A stretch of DNA of 64,000 nt from Vibrio sinaloensis DSM 21326 (lineage in GTDB: Bacteria > Pseudomonadota > Gammaproteobacteria > Enterobacterales > Vibrionaceae). The translations under genes and the position numbers were made by a program. Positions 53,100 through 61,976 of the stretch are shown piece by piece (position 1 is the stretch's first letter; each line of letters starts with the position of its first letter). The stretch covers positions 1 through 64,000 of the forward strand of contig NZ_AEVT01000100.1 in NCBI RefSeq assembly GCF_000189275.1, written 5' to 3'. The notes beneath the pieces are model-generated. The model saw only the letters and a list, made by a program, of their open reading frames with translations, was not told the origin of the DNA and ran no database searches.

Positions 53100-53996
53100 G
53101 TGGACTTAAATGCGGTTAATGTTTTTACTCAAGTTGTTGATTGTGGGAGCTTTACTCAAGCCGCTGAATCGCTAGGCATGACTAAGTCTACTGTGAGCCG
53201 AAAACTGGCCGAGCTTGAGCAACATTTAGGTGTGAGATTGATCACTCGTTCAACTCGAAGCCTGATTTTGACGCCAGAGGGAGAGCGATTTTACCAATCG
53301 AGTCAGCAAATGCTCGAAATCATGACTCAGGCTGAACTTGAAGTGTCGGCCAATCAAGATTTAATCCGCGGGCCTTTAAGTGTGGTTCTACCGGTTGAGC
53401 TCGGTCACCAAGTGTTAGGCAGTTACATTAATCAGTTTTTGGTTCAGTATCCTCACGTGACGATGAACTTAGAGCTGACCAATCGAGAAGTGGACATTAT
53501 TGCAGAAGGCATCGATTTGTACGCTCAAATAGGTGAGCTGGAAGATTCTAATTTAGTCTCTCGTTACCTTGCTGCGTCCAAACGCGCGTTAGTGGCCAGC
53601 CCTGATTACCTCAATCAGTTTGGCGAGATTCATAGCCATCATGATTTAACCGCTCCTCATCAGATGGTTGAGGTGTTTAACAAAGCAGTACGTTTACCTA
53701 AGTGGCATCTTCAAGCTGAAAATGGCCAGTCCATTCAAATTGATCTTCCGCACCGCTTAAAGGTCAATACCATTACCTCTTGCTTGCAAGGATGTATTGC
53801 GGGGTTGGGGATCGCTGTACTTCCAGAGTTTATTTGTCTGGAACATTTTGCCACAGGCAAGCTGGTACGTTTGTTACCTGATTACAAAATGCCTGAGGTT
53901 GGAGTGAGCTTGGTATATGCCGATCGTCAGCTTATGCCGAAACGCAAAAAGGTATTGATTGATTTTCTCCTCGATGCGTTCCATAGGCATCACTAA
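53100..53996 (+). CDS. LysR family transcriptional regulator of the divergent efflux pair
   Basis: A 298-aa regulator with the N-terminal HTH (MDLNAVNVFTQVVDCGSF, then GMTKSTVSRKLAELEQHLG) and an effector-binding domain from about 90 (IRGPLSVVLPVELGHQVLG). The GTG at 53100 has AGGAG five bases upstream and gives the common MDLNAV start; a GTG at 53094 is also in frame. By position it should regulate the EmrAB-like genes. Its 3' end overlaps the convergent yfbR by 4 bases. Confidence 0.92.
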   Translation: MDLNAVNVFTQVVDCGSFTQAAESLGMTKSTVSRKLAELEQHLGVRLITRSTRSLILTPEGERFYQSSQQMLEIMTQAELEVSANQDLIRGPLSVVLPVELGHQVLGSYINQFLVQYPHVTMNLELTNREVDIIAEGIDLYAQIGELEDSNLVSRYLAASKRALVASPDYLNQFGEIHSHHDLTAPHQMVEVFNKAVRLPKWHLQAENGQSIQIDLPHRLKVNTITSCLQGCIAGLGIAVLPEFICLEHFATGKLVRLLPDYKMPEVGVSLVYADRQLMPKRKKVLIDFLLDAFHRHH

Positions 53997-54592
53997 CTTA
54001 TTTCATCTAGCGAGAGCTCAAAACTTGGTGCGAACGTATTGAGGAAATAATCCATCTCTGGGGTATGGCGTTCTTTTAGGGTGATATCGAGACGTTTTTT
54101 TGCCAGTGCATATTCGTGATTGCCTGCGCTGAGTTCTTCAAGACACTTTAAATAGGCGCAGATAGTGTCGGCTTGCTTAACAATGGCGGCATCTTCTGGA
54201 TGAGCCGATTGAGACACCAAGTAGGGGGCAAAGTCATCTCGAAACTCTTCCGGAAGCATGGAGAGTAGCTTTTGTTCTGCTGCGGCTTCTATCTTTTTAT
54301 ATTCTTTAGCGATTTCTGGGTTGTAGTACTTTACGGGTGTGGGTAAATCACCCGTTAGGACTTCACTGGTATCGTGATACATGCCAAGTATTGCGATTCT
54401 TTCCGGGTTAAGGTTACCGCCGAATTTCTTGTTTTTAATGACCGCTAAAGCGTGGGCAACGAAGGCCACTTGCAGGCTGTGCTCTGAGATATTTTCGCTT
54501 GAGACAGAGCGCATTAATGGCCAACGCTGAATCAGCTTCATTCGGGCGAGGTGGGCAAAGAAGTGGCTCTCCTTTGGATTACTGTTTGGCAT
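53993..54592 (-). CDS. yfbR: 5'-deoxynucleotidase YfbR
   Basis: An HD-domain phosphatase that dephosphorylates deoxyribonucleoside 5'-monophosphates, used in dUMP/thymidylate supply. The 199-aa protein has the metal motifs ENISEHSLQVAFVAHALA and ILGMYHDTSEVLTGDLPTP, and Asp in AIVKQADTICAYLKCLEE. The ATG follows GGAGGA. It lies after alaA on the same strand with a terminator between, as in E. coli (yfbQ-yfbR). Confidence 0.95.
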   Translation of the reverse strand: MPNSNPKESHFFAHLARMKLIQRWPLMRSVSSENISEHSLQVAFVAHALAVIKNKKFGGNLNPERIAILGMYHDTSEVLTGDLPTPVKYYNPEIAKEYKKIEAAAEQKLLSMLPEEFRDDFAPYLVSQSAHPEDAAIVKQADTICAYLKCLEELSAGNHEYALAKKRLDITLKERHTPEMDYFLNTFAPSFELSLDEIS

Positions 54593-54607
54593 GGGGTCCT
54601 CCTAAAT

Positions 54608-54636
54608 AAAAAGGACACTCAACGAGTGTCCTTTAA
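54608..54636 (-). terminator. Terminator between alaA and yfbR
   Basis: AAAGGACACTC and GAGTGTCCTTT stem, followed on the reverse strand by TTTTTAT. It ends the alaA message. Confidence 0.9.
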
Positions 54637-54661
54637 GCATATGAAACTTCGAAGCTAATTA

Positions 54662-55876
54662 CTACTGACTGTAAGTCGATAAGAAACGTTCAAAGCGGCC
54701 GATCGCCATTTCTAAATCTTCAACATGTGGCAAGGTGACGATGCGGAAGTGATCAGGTTTCGGCCAGTTGAAACCAGTCCCCTGAACCAGCAGCACTTTT
54801 TCTTGAATCAAGAAGTCGAGCACCATCTTCTGGTCATCTTTGATGTTGTACATCTTGGTATCGATTTTCGGGAACAGGTACATGGCACCTTTCGGCTTAA
54901 CACAAGAGACCCCAGGGATCTGGTTGATCAATTCCCAAGCTTTGTCACGTTGCTCCAGCAGCCTGCCACCTGGCAAGATCAGTTCATTGATACTTTGATA
55001 GCCTCCTAACGCGGTTTGGATCGCATGCTGCATAGGTACGTTGGCACACAGGCGCATCGAGGAGAGCATATCAAGGCCGTTAATGTAGCCTTGAGCTTGA
55101 TGCTTCGGGCCAGTTAAGAACATCCAACCGCCACGGAAGCCGCAGACACGGTATGCTTTTGATAAGCCGTTAAAGGTGACGACTAAAACATCTTCAGTCA
55201 GCGTCGCTACTGAGGTGTGGGTCGCGCCGTCATAGAGGACTTTATCGTAGATTTCATCGGCAAAGATGATCAACTTGTGCTGGCGGGCAATTTCAATCAC
55301 CTCGAGTAAGAAATCACGACTGTATACCGCACCAGTAGGGTTATTTGGGTTAATCAACACAATGCCACGAGTCTTTGGTGTGATCTTACTTTTAATGTCG
55401 TCGAGATCTGGGTACCAGTCGGCTTCTTCATCACACATATAGTGGACGGCTTTACCACCAGACAAAGCGACCGAAGCTGTCCATAGTGGGTAGTCAGGTG
55501 CGGGGACGAGCATTTCATCGCCGTTGTTGAGAAGCGCTTGCATCGCCATGACGATCAATTCTGAAGCGCCATTGCCGACATAAACGTCTTCGACATCGAG
55601 TGAGCGTATCCCTTTACGTTGGTAATGTTGCACCACCGCTTTACGTGCTGAGTAAATGCCTTTGGAATCGCAATAACCTTGCGAAGTTGGCAGATTACGA
55701 ATCACATCGACTAGGATTTCGTCAGGGGCGTCAAAGCCAAATGGGGCGGGGTTACCGATGTTTAGCTTCAGTATTTTATGCCCCTCTTCCTCCATGCGCT
55801 TAGCATGTTTAAGTACAGGACCCCTAATGTCGTAGCAGACATTATCGAGTTTTGACGACATCCCGATATTTTGCAT
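54662..55876 (-). CDS. alaA: Glutamate--pyruvate aminotransferase AlaA
   Basis: The main alanine-forming aminotransferase (YfbQ). The 404-aa PLP fold-type I protein starts MQNIGMSSKLDNVCYDIRG and has ILKLNIGNPAPFGFDAPDE, INPNNPTGAVYSRDF and the PLP Lys in TFNGLSKAYRVCGFRGGW. N-terminal identity to E. coli YfbQ is high by eye. It is divergent from menF with a 273-bp AT-rich gap. yfbR follows it on the same strand. Confidence 0.96.
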   Translation of the reverse strand: MQNIGMSSKLDNVCYDIRGPVLKHAKRMEEEGHKILKLNIGNPAPFGFDAPDEILVDVIRNLPTSQGYCDSKGIYSARKAVVQHYQRKGIRSLDVEDVYVGNGASELIVMAMQALLNNGDEMLVPAPDYPLWTASVALSGGKAVHYMCDEEADWYPDLDDIKSKITPKTRGIVLINPNNPTGAVYSRDFLLEVIEIARQHKLIIFADEIYDKVLYDGATHTSVATLTEDVLVVTFNGLSKAYRVCGFRGGWMFLTGPKHQAQGYINGLDMLSSMRLCANVPMQHAIQTALGGYQSINELILPGGRLLEQRDKAWELINQIPGVSCVKPKGAMYLFPKIDTKMYNIKDDQKMVLDFLIQEKVLLVQGTGFNWPKPDHFRIVTLPHVEDLEMAIGRFERFLSTYSQ

Positions 55877-56149
55877 TGATTAAAACCTAAAAATAATTGA
55901 ATTTCTTTATTAAAGTACATCAAAAAGAGTTTTTTTAGAATAAAAAACTGAATGAATTCTTTGATTTGTTAGTTTTTTCTTACAGCCGGATTTGTCGCAA
56001 AGAGAGCGAAAGCCACAAGGTTAACTTTTGTAGCACGTCTGTAATCACAGGATTTTGCAAAACATTAGTTTCAACCTTGATTTGAATGGGGTCTATAAAT
56101 AGAGTAGCAAGCTACAATAAATAATACTCTGTGTGCATACGAGGCTGAT

Positions 56150-57457
56150 TTGTCGAATTTTCATCAAGCCGTTACTGAACTGATTGAACGCGTAAAGGAT
56201 GCGGAGGACGGCGTTACCCGTCTGGTTCAAGTTCTTGAGGAAAAGCCTGACTTTATATTTGTGGATTGGTTAGAGGCGCAGCCAATCTTCCCTAAGTTTT
56301 ATTGGCAATCTCGTGATACCCGTGAAGAAGTCGTCTCGCTTGGTCAGTTACACACTTTTGTCGAGCCTGCTCCAGCCTATGCCATATTGGCTGGAGATCA
56401 ACGTATTTGGGGCGGTCGCTCCTTTGATGGCAGAACGGATAAAAATCGCCGCTGCATGTCTTCTTTTTTCTTTTTACCGCAGATAGAGCTGATTCGTTTT
56501 GACAATCGTTGGTCGCTGGCAGTGAACTTAGGGGCAACGAAGCAGCATACACTTGCGAGTTTAGAGAAGCTTCAATTGGATATTCGCACTCTCTCGCCGA
56601 TTTCCGCTCACGTCGAAAGCATGCACCATACTCCTAACAAAGAGCAGTGGACCGAACTGGTCAATAAGGTTTTGACCGGGATTGAGCGAGGTGATTTCAA
56701 GAAAGTCGTATTGGCACGAAAAACGACCGTGACACTCGATACGCCAATCTGTGCGGCGCAGTTTCTCAAGTCAAGTTATCTGCAAAACCATCACAGCTTT
56801 CACTTTATGTTGGCGTTGGATAAAAAACATAGCTTCATTGGCTCAACACCAGAGCGTTTGTACTCGCGTCAAGGGCAGGAACTGCATACAGAAGCACTCG
56901 CTGGAACCATTGGCCGAGGAGTCAATGCGACCCAAGATATGCAGCTTGCAAACTGGCTAAGCAATGACAGCAAAAATCTTAACGAAAACCAATATGTCGT
57001 AGACGATATTATCGAGCGTCTGACACCTCATTCAGAGCAAGTTGAGGTGGAGCAAGAAGCGAGATTGGTTCGTTTACGCAAGGTACAACATTTAAAACGA
57101 AGTATTCACGCGCATTTACACAAAGGTATCAATGGCGTTCAACTCTTAGCTGCATTGCAGCCAACGGCCGCTGTCGCTGGTTTACCTCGTCAAGAATCGA
57201 TGGATTTCATTCAACAACATGAACCGTTTGCACGAGGTTGGTATGCAGGTTCTATGGGCTACATTAGCCATGAAAGAGCAGAATTTTGTGTCGCCATCCG
57301 GAGCGCTCTGGTTCTAGAAGAGCAAGTCCAACTGTTTGCCGGTGCTGGCATTGTTCCCGGTTCAATTGCCGAGCATGAATGGCAAGAGCTGGATAAAAAA
57401 ATGTCGACTTTGTTGTCTCTCATTTCTGATAATCCACCGTTAGGAGTCGCCTCATAA
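56150..57457 (+). CDS. menF: Isochorismate synthase MenF
   Basis: MenF turns chorismate into isochorismate, the entry step to menaquinone. The 435-aa protein has the chorismate-binding C-terminal half with FKKVVLARKTTV, FIGSTPERLYSRQ, TEALAGTIGRG and RGWYAGSMGYISHERAEFCV. The start is TTG at 56150 with GAGG five bases upstream; no ATG start precedes the conserved region. menD starts at the base after its stop, so the two are tightly linked. The poor start codon may keep MenF low to spare chorismate. Confidence 0.94.
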   Translation: MSNFHQAVTELIERVKDAEDGVTRLVQVLEEKPDFIFVDWLEAQPIFPKFYWQSRDTREEVVSLGQLHTFVEPAPAYAILAGDQRIWGGRSFDGRTDKNRRCMSSFFFLPQIELIRFDNRWSLAVNLGATKQHTLASLEKLQLDIRTLSPISAHVESMHHTPNKEQWTELVNKVLTGIERGDFKKVVLARKTTVTLDTPICAAQFLKSSYLQNHHSFHFMLALDKKHSFIGSTPERLYSRQGQELHTEALAGTIGRGVNATQDMQLANWLSNDSKNLNENQYVVDDIIERLTPHSEQVEVEQEARLVRLRKVQHLKRSIHAHLHKGINGVQLLAALQPTAAVAGLPRQESMDFIQQHEPFARGWYAGSMGYISHERAEFCVAIRSALVLEEQVQLFAGAGIVPGSIAEHEWQELDKKMSTLLSLISDNPPLGVAS

Positions 57458-59188
57458 ATGAGTGTTGCGTTGCCTCAATTCAATCAAGCGGTGGTCAACC
57501 GTATTTGGTGTCAGACGATTCTTGAAGAATTAACTCGATTTGGTGTCACTGACATTTGTGTTGCTCCTGGCTCTCGTTCTACACCGTTAACCTTAGAAGC
57601 TGATGAAAGCCCGAATTTAACGTTGCATACTCATTTTGATGAACGTGGATTGGGCTTTTTAGCACTTGGACTCGCGAAAGCCAGTCGCAAACCAGTGGCG
57701 ATTGTTGTTACGTCTGGAACGGCTGTCGCAAATTTATTGCCAGCGGTTGCAGAAGCGAAGCTTACCGGAGAAAAACTGGTGCTACTCACGGCAGACCGGC
57801 CTATGGAGTTAGTTGGGTGTGGGGCCAATCAAGCCATCAGTCAAGTAGGGATCTTTTCTTCTCATGTTACAGGTGCAATGAACCTACCAAGCCCATCTTT
57901 AACCACCCCGCTTAAATGGTTGCTGACATCCATAGATGAGTTGATGCACAGTCAGACTCGCTTAGGAAGTGCTGTCCACATTAACTGTCCGTTCCCTGAG
58001 CCTTTGTATAGCAATGAAGATAAATCCATTTACCAAGATTATCTTGACTCTGTTTCTCACTGGTGGGAAAGCGATCTTCCATACGTACAACACCCCGTGA
58101 GTTCTGCTCACGAGCCGATACCAGCTGTTCAGTGGAGTAATGAACGCGGCGTTATTGTATTAGGCAGTGTGTCACTGGCTGAGGCCAAATTAGCTAAGCA
58201 GTTGGCTCAGACACTAGGCTGGCCTTTATTGAGTGATCCTCAGTCAGGCGTGGGGTCTGCATGGGCACATTACGATCTGTGGTTGCAAAACCCTGAACGA
58301 TCGAAGGCTCTTAATCAATGCAATGTCATCCTACAAGTGGGCGCGCGGATTATTTCAAAGAGACTTACTCAATGGCTAACAGCACAGGTTGAGCTGCGAG
58401 GAGCGGCCTACCATTACTTATCGCCAAGCAGCGAGCGCAATAATCAGACTCATCTGATGCAAGTTCACCATGTCGCAGACATTACAAGCTGCTTAAGTGC
58501 CACGATTGAATCGATATCGCCTCAACTTACTGGTCAGAGCGGTTGGGCGGATAGCTTGAGTGAGTTAGCGCAGCAGGTGGCTAACTTGGCGGCATTGCAT
58601 TTGAGCACCGATTCGGCACTGGATGAGATTGGGCTCGCACTGAGTGTGAACGAGCTGCCCCCACAAACTGAGATCTTTTTAGGTAACAGCTTATTTGTAC
58701 GCTTGGTTGATATGTTCAGTAATCTGGAAGAGTATCAGGTGTATAGTAACCGTGGAGCGTCTGGGATTGATGGTTTGGTTGCGACGGCGTCCGGAGTGAT
58801 CCGCCATAACCAAGTGCCGTGTGTGCTCTTCATTGGCGACACTTCATTGCTTTACGATACTAACTCTTTGGCATTGCTGACTCATCAGCAAAAGCCAGTT
58901 GTCGTTGTGGTCATGAACAATGATGGCGGCGCGATTTTCGATTTGCTTCCTGTGCCTGAGCAGCAAAAGCAGCCTCTATATCAAATGCCTCATGGATATG
59001 ATTTTGAATTTGCCGCCAAGCAATTCAAACTGAAATACGCTCGGCCTGAAACCTTATCCCACTATAATCAAGTTGTGCTTGAGCACCTTAATCAAGGGCA
59101 AGGGGCATTGTTGGTTGAAGTGAAAACACCGCCTCAACATGCCTCACAGCAACTGAAAGGGTTTATCCAACAAGTCCATGCTTTATAG
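57458..59188 (+). CDS. menD: SEPHCHC synthase MenD
   Basis: A thiamine-diphosphate enzyme that adds 2-oxoglutarate-derived succinyl semialdehyde to isochorismate. The 576-aa protein has the substrate region VAPGSRSTPLTLEAD, the ThDP activating Glu in HFDERGLGFLALG and the metal-binding GDTSLLYDTNSL with NNDGGAIFDLLP. It directly abuts menF and overlaps menH by 11 bases. Confidence 0.97.
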   Translation: MSVALPQFNQAVVNRIWCQTILEELTRFGVTDICVAPGSRSTPLTLEADESPNLTLHTHFDERGLGFLALGLAKASRKPVAIVVTSGTAVANLLPAVAEAKLTGEKLVLLTADRPMELVGCGANQAISQVGIFSSHVTGAMNLPSPSLTTPLKWLLTSIDELMHSQTRLGSAVHINCPFPEPLYSNEDKSIYQDYLDSVSHWWESDLPYVQHPVSSAHEPIPAVQWSNERGVIVLGSVSLAEAKLAKQLAQTLGWPLLSDPQSGVGSAWAHYDLWLQNPERSKALNQCNVILQVGARIISKRLTQWLTAQVELRGAAYHYLSPSSERNNQTHLMQVHHVADITSCLSATIESISPQLTGQSGWADSLSELAQQVANLAALHLSTDSALDEIGLALSVNELPPQTEIFLGNSLFVRLVDMFSNLEEYQVYSNRGASGIDGLVATASGVIRHNQVPCVLFIGDTSLLYDTNSLALLTHQQKPVVVVVMNNDGGAIFDLLPVPEQQKQPLYQMPHGYDFEFAAKQFKLKYARPETLSHYNQVVLEHLNQGQGALLVEVKTPPQHASQQLKGFIQQVHAL

Positions 59189-59966
59189 TCTTGCAAGTCC
59201 TAATCTAAGTGGCTCCCAGCCTGTCGCGGTGTTTTTACATGGCTTGCTGGGTTCGGGGGCGGACTGGCGAACTACCCAAGTTTATTTGTCCGAATATCCG
59301 TTTGTGCTGGTGGACTTACCTGGTCATGGGCTAAGTGCGCTTGAATCGTGTGCTGACTTCAAACACTGCTGCGATCAAATATCTGACACTCTTCTTACTC
59401 ATCTAGAGCCACATCGTCCTATAGTATTAGTCGGTTATTCTATGGGAGGCAGAATTGCCATGTCTGGTCTTGCTCATGGTTACTTTTCTGCTCTTAACGT
59501 TCAGCGACTGATTGTAGAAGGTGGTAACTTTGGATTGCAGTCTGAAGCAGACAAACAGCAGAGGTGGCAACACGATCGCTCATGGGCGAACCGGTTTCGT
59601 TGCGAGCCGATTGAACAGGTATTAAGCGACTGGTATCAACAGCCTGTGTTTAGTTCGCTAAACCATGAGCAAAGACAAAAACTGGTGACCAAGCGCAGTG
59701 CTAACCTAGGTCCATCGGTCGCGAACATGCTTGAAGCAACATCGTTGTCCAAGCAGGATTATTTGCTCGAGTCTTTAAAGGAGACTGGAGTGAGAACACA
59801 CTATATATGTGGTGAAAAAGACAATAAGTTTAGTCAGTTGGCCAAACGAAGCGGTTTGTCTTTTAGCCAAGTTGCAGGAGCGGGGCACAATGTTCATGTT
59901 GAACAGCCTGAAGCGTTTGCAGCTATCGTTAAAGCTCAGCTTGAAGATTTTCATCAGTTGGGTTGA
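59178..59966 (+). CDS. menH: SHCHC synthase MenH
   Basis: MenH eliminates pyruvate from SEPHCHC to give SHCHC. The 262-aa alpha/beta hydrolase-fold protein has VAVFLHGLLGSGADWRT, the nucleophile Ser in LVGYSMGGRIAMS, and late VAGAGHNVHVEQPEAF with the catalytic His. It overlaps the menD end by 11 bases and precedes menB by 29 bp. Confidence 0.94.
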   Translation: MLYSLASPNLSGSQPVAVFLHGLLGSGADWRTTQVYLSEYPFVLVDLPGHGLSALESCADFKHCCDQISDTLLTHLEPHRPIVLVGYSMGGRIAMSGLAHGYFSALNVQRLIVEGGNFGLQSEADKQQRWQHDRSWANRFRCEPIEQVLSDWYQQPVFSSLNHEQRQKLVTKRSANLGPSVANMLEATSLSKQDYLLESLKETGVRTHYICGEKDNKFSQLAKRSGLSFSQVAGAGHNVHVEQPEAFAAIVKAQLEDFHQLG

Positions 59967-59995
59967 GCCAGTAAGAAAATAAATTAGGAATCACC

Positions 59996-60862
59996 ATGGC
60001 AAAAACAGTCGGTATCTCAGAAGAAGAACTATATGCTCCAGTAAACTGGAATGACTGCAGCGGTGAATATGAAGATATTCAATACCATAAATCAGAAGAT
60101 GGCATCGCTAAGATCACTATCGCTCGTCCACAAGTTCGTAATGCATTTCGCCCTCAAACGGTAAAAGAGATGATCAATGCACTCGCTGATGCGCGTTACG
60201 ATGAAGGTGTGGGCGTGATTATCTTGACTGGCCTTGGCGAAAAAGCGTTTTGTTCCGGCGGTGACCAAAAAATTCGTGGTGACTATGGCGGCTACCAAGA
60301 TGACTCAGGCACGCATCATTTAAATGTACTGGATTTCCAACGTCAGATCCGTACCTGTCCGAAGCCGGTTATCGCATCAGTAGCGGGCTGGGCTGTTGGC
60401 GGTGGTCATGTATTGCACATGATGTGTGACTTAACCATCGCTGCAGAAAACGCTCAGTTTGGTCAAACAGGCCCGAAAGTGGGTTCGTTTGATGGGGGCT
60501 GGGGTGCATCATACATGGCACGCATTGTTGGCCAGAAGAAGGCTCGCGAAATCTGGTTCCTATGTCGTTTCTACGACGCACAAGAAGCACTTGATATGGG
60601 CTTAGTGAATACGGTTGTACCGCTAGAAGAGCTTGAAAAAGAAACCGTGCGCTGGTGTCGAGAAACGCTTCAACATAGCCCGATGGCATTGCGCTGTTTG
60701 AAAGCAGCTCTAAACGCCGACTGTGATGGCCAAGCGGGTCTACAAGAATTAGCGGGTAACGCGACTATGATGTTCTACATGACGGAAGAAGGTCAGGAAG
60801 GTCGTAATGCGTTCAATGAAAAACGCCGTCCAGACTTCAACAAGTTCCCACGTAACCCTTAA
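59996..60862 (+). CDS. menB: 1,4-dihydroxy-2-naphthoyl-CoA synthase MenB
   Basis: A crotonase-fold enzyme that closes the second ring of the naphthoquinone. The 288-aa protein has GEKAFCSGGDQKIRG, AVGGGHVLHMMCDLTIA and TGPKVGSFDGGWGASYMARI, all signatures of MenB. The ATG follows AGGAATC. A 127-bp gap to menC shows no clear terminator. Confidence 0.98.
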   Translation: MAKTVGISEEELYAPVNWNDCSGEYEDIQYHKSEDGIAKITIARPQVRNAFRPQTVKEMINALADARYDEGVGVIILTGLGEKAFCSGGDQKIRGDYGGYQDDSGTHHLNVLDFQRQIRTCPKPVIASVAGWAVGGGHVLHMMCDLTIAAENAQFGQTGPKVGSFDGGWGASYMARIVGQKKAREIWFLCRFYDAQEALDMGLVNTVVPLEELEKETVRWCRETLQHSPMALRCLKAALNADCDGQAGLQELAGNATMMFYMTEEGQEGRNAFNEKRRPDFNKFPRNP

Positions 60863-60989
60863 TTTTTCGTTTATATCGTCGTGCCGGCCTTAACGAATAA
60901 GTTGAGGCCAAAGCGTCGACATCAACGTATAAATGGGTGAAATATCCAATACAAGCTACATTTACATCAATGAATAAAGGGATATTGCT

Positions 60990-61976
60990 ATGAGATCAGC
61001 CAAACTGTATCGCTACGAATTGCCGATGGACAGTGGGGTGATACTGCGTGACGAACGACTGAAACAGAGAGAGGGCTTTATCATCGAATTGAATCGAGAT
61101 GGTGAAGTCGGCATGGGGGAAGTTGCACCATTGCCCGGTTTCAGCATCGAGACGATGGATGAGGTGTACTCACAGCTTGTTGAGCGGCTAGCGTTTTGGC
61201 AGCAAACGGGTGAGTTTGATTTAGAGAACTTGTACCCCTCGGTCGCGTTTGGTTTGTCGATGGCGCAACTTGAGATCGAAAAGCAGCTACCGCAAATTGG
61301 CAGTTATCAAGCGGCACCGCTTTGCTCGGGTGACCCCGACGAGTTGATCCCAAAACTGGATGCGATGACCGGTGAAAAGGTTGCAAAAATCAAGGTAGGT
61401 CTTTACGAACCAATCCGTGATGGCATGCTGGTGAGCCTGTTTCTCGAGTCGATTCCGGATCTCACCTTACGCTTAGATGCGAATCGAGCTTGGACAGCGG
61501 AAAAAGCGCAACAGTTTGCTAAGAAAATTGCCCCTTCACTGCGCGGTCGTATTGCCTTTATTGAAGAGCCATGCCAGTCACCGGGAGACAGTTTTTCGTT
61601 TGCCATTGATACAGGCATTGCTATCGCGTGGGACGAAACTCTGCAGCACGCGATTCGTAAGGATGACTTTAAGCTGGAAGACCTAAATGGTGCGAAAGCG
61701 GTGGTGATTAAACCAACTCTGATCGGCTCCATTGCAAGCTGCATTGAGTTAATCGAGTCTGCGAAGTCGCTGGGTATTAAAGCTGTGATTAGCTCAAGCA
61801 TTGAATCAAGTTTGGGACTCACTCAATTAGCGAGGTTTGCACACTGGCAACTACCAGATGAAGTGCCGGGTTTGGACACGGTCGGGCTGTTTGCACAGCA
61901 GTTAGAAATCCCTTGGCCGGGGTGTGAGCTGCCAGTCGTCAAATTGGCAGAGCAAAGTCTGATTTGGCAATCCTAA
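60990..61976 (+). CDS. menC: o-Succinylbenzoate synthase MenC
   Basis: An enolase-superfamily dehydratase that turns SHCHC into o-succinylbenzoate. The 328-aa protein has the catalytic Lys in AKIKVGLYE, metal ligands in LRLDANRAW, FIEEPCQSPG and AWDETLQ, and the second Lys in VVIKPTLIGS. Its stop overlaps the menE ATG by one base (TAATG). Confidence 0.96.
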   Translation: MRSAKLYRYELPMDSGVILRDERLKQREGFIIELNRDGEVGMGEVAPLPGFSIETMDEVYSQLVERLAFWQQTGEFDLENLYPSVAFGLSMAQLEIEKQLPQIGSYQAAPLCSGDPDELIPKLDAMTGEKVAKIKVGLYEPIRDGMLVSLFLESIPDLTLRLDANRAWTAEKAQQFAKKIAPSLRGRIAFIEEPCQSPGDSFSFAIDTGIAIAWDETLQHAIRKDDFKLEDLNGAKAVVIKPTLIGSIASCIELIESAKSLGIKAVISSSIESSLGLTQLARFAHWQLPDEVPGLDTVGLFAQQLEIPWPGCELPVVKLAEQSLIWQS

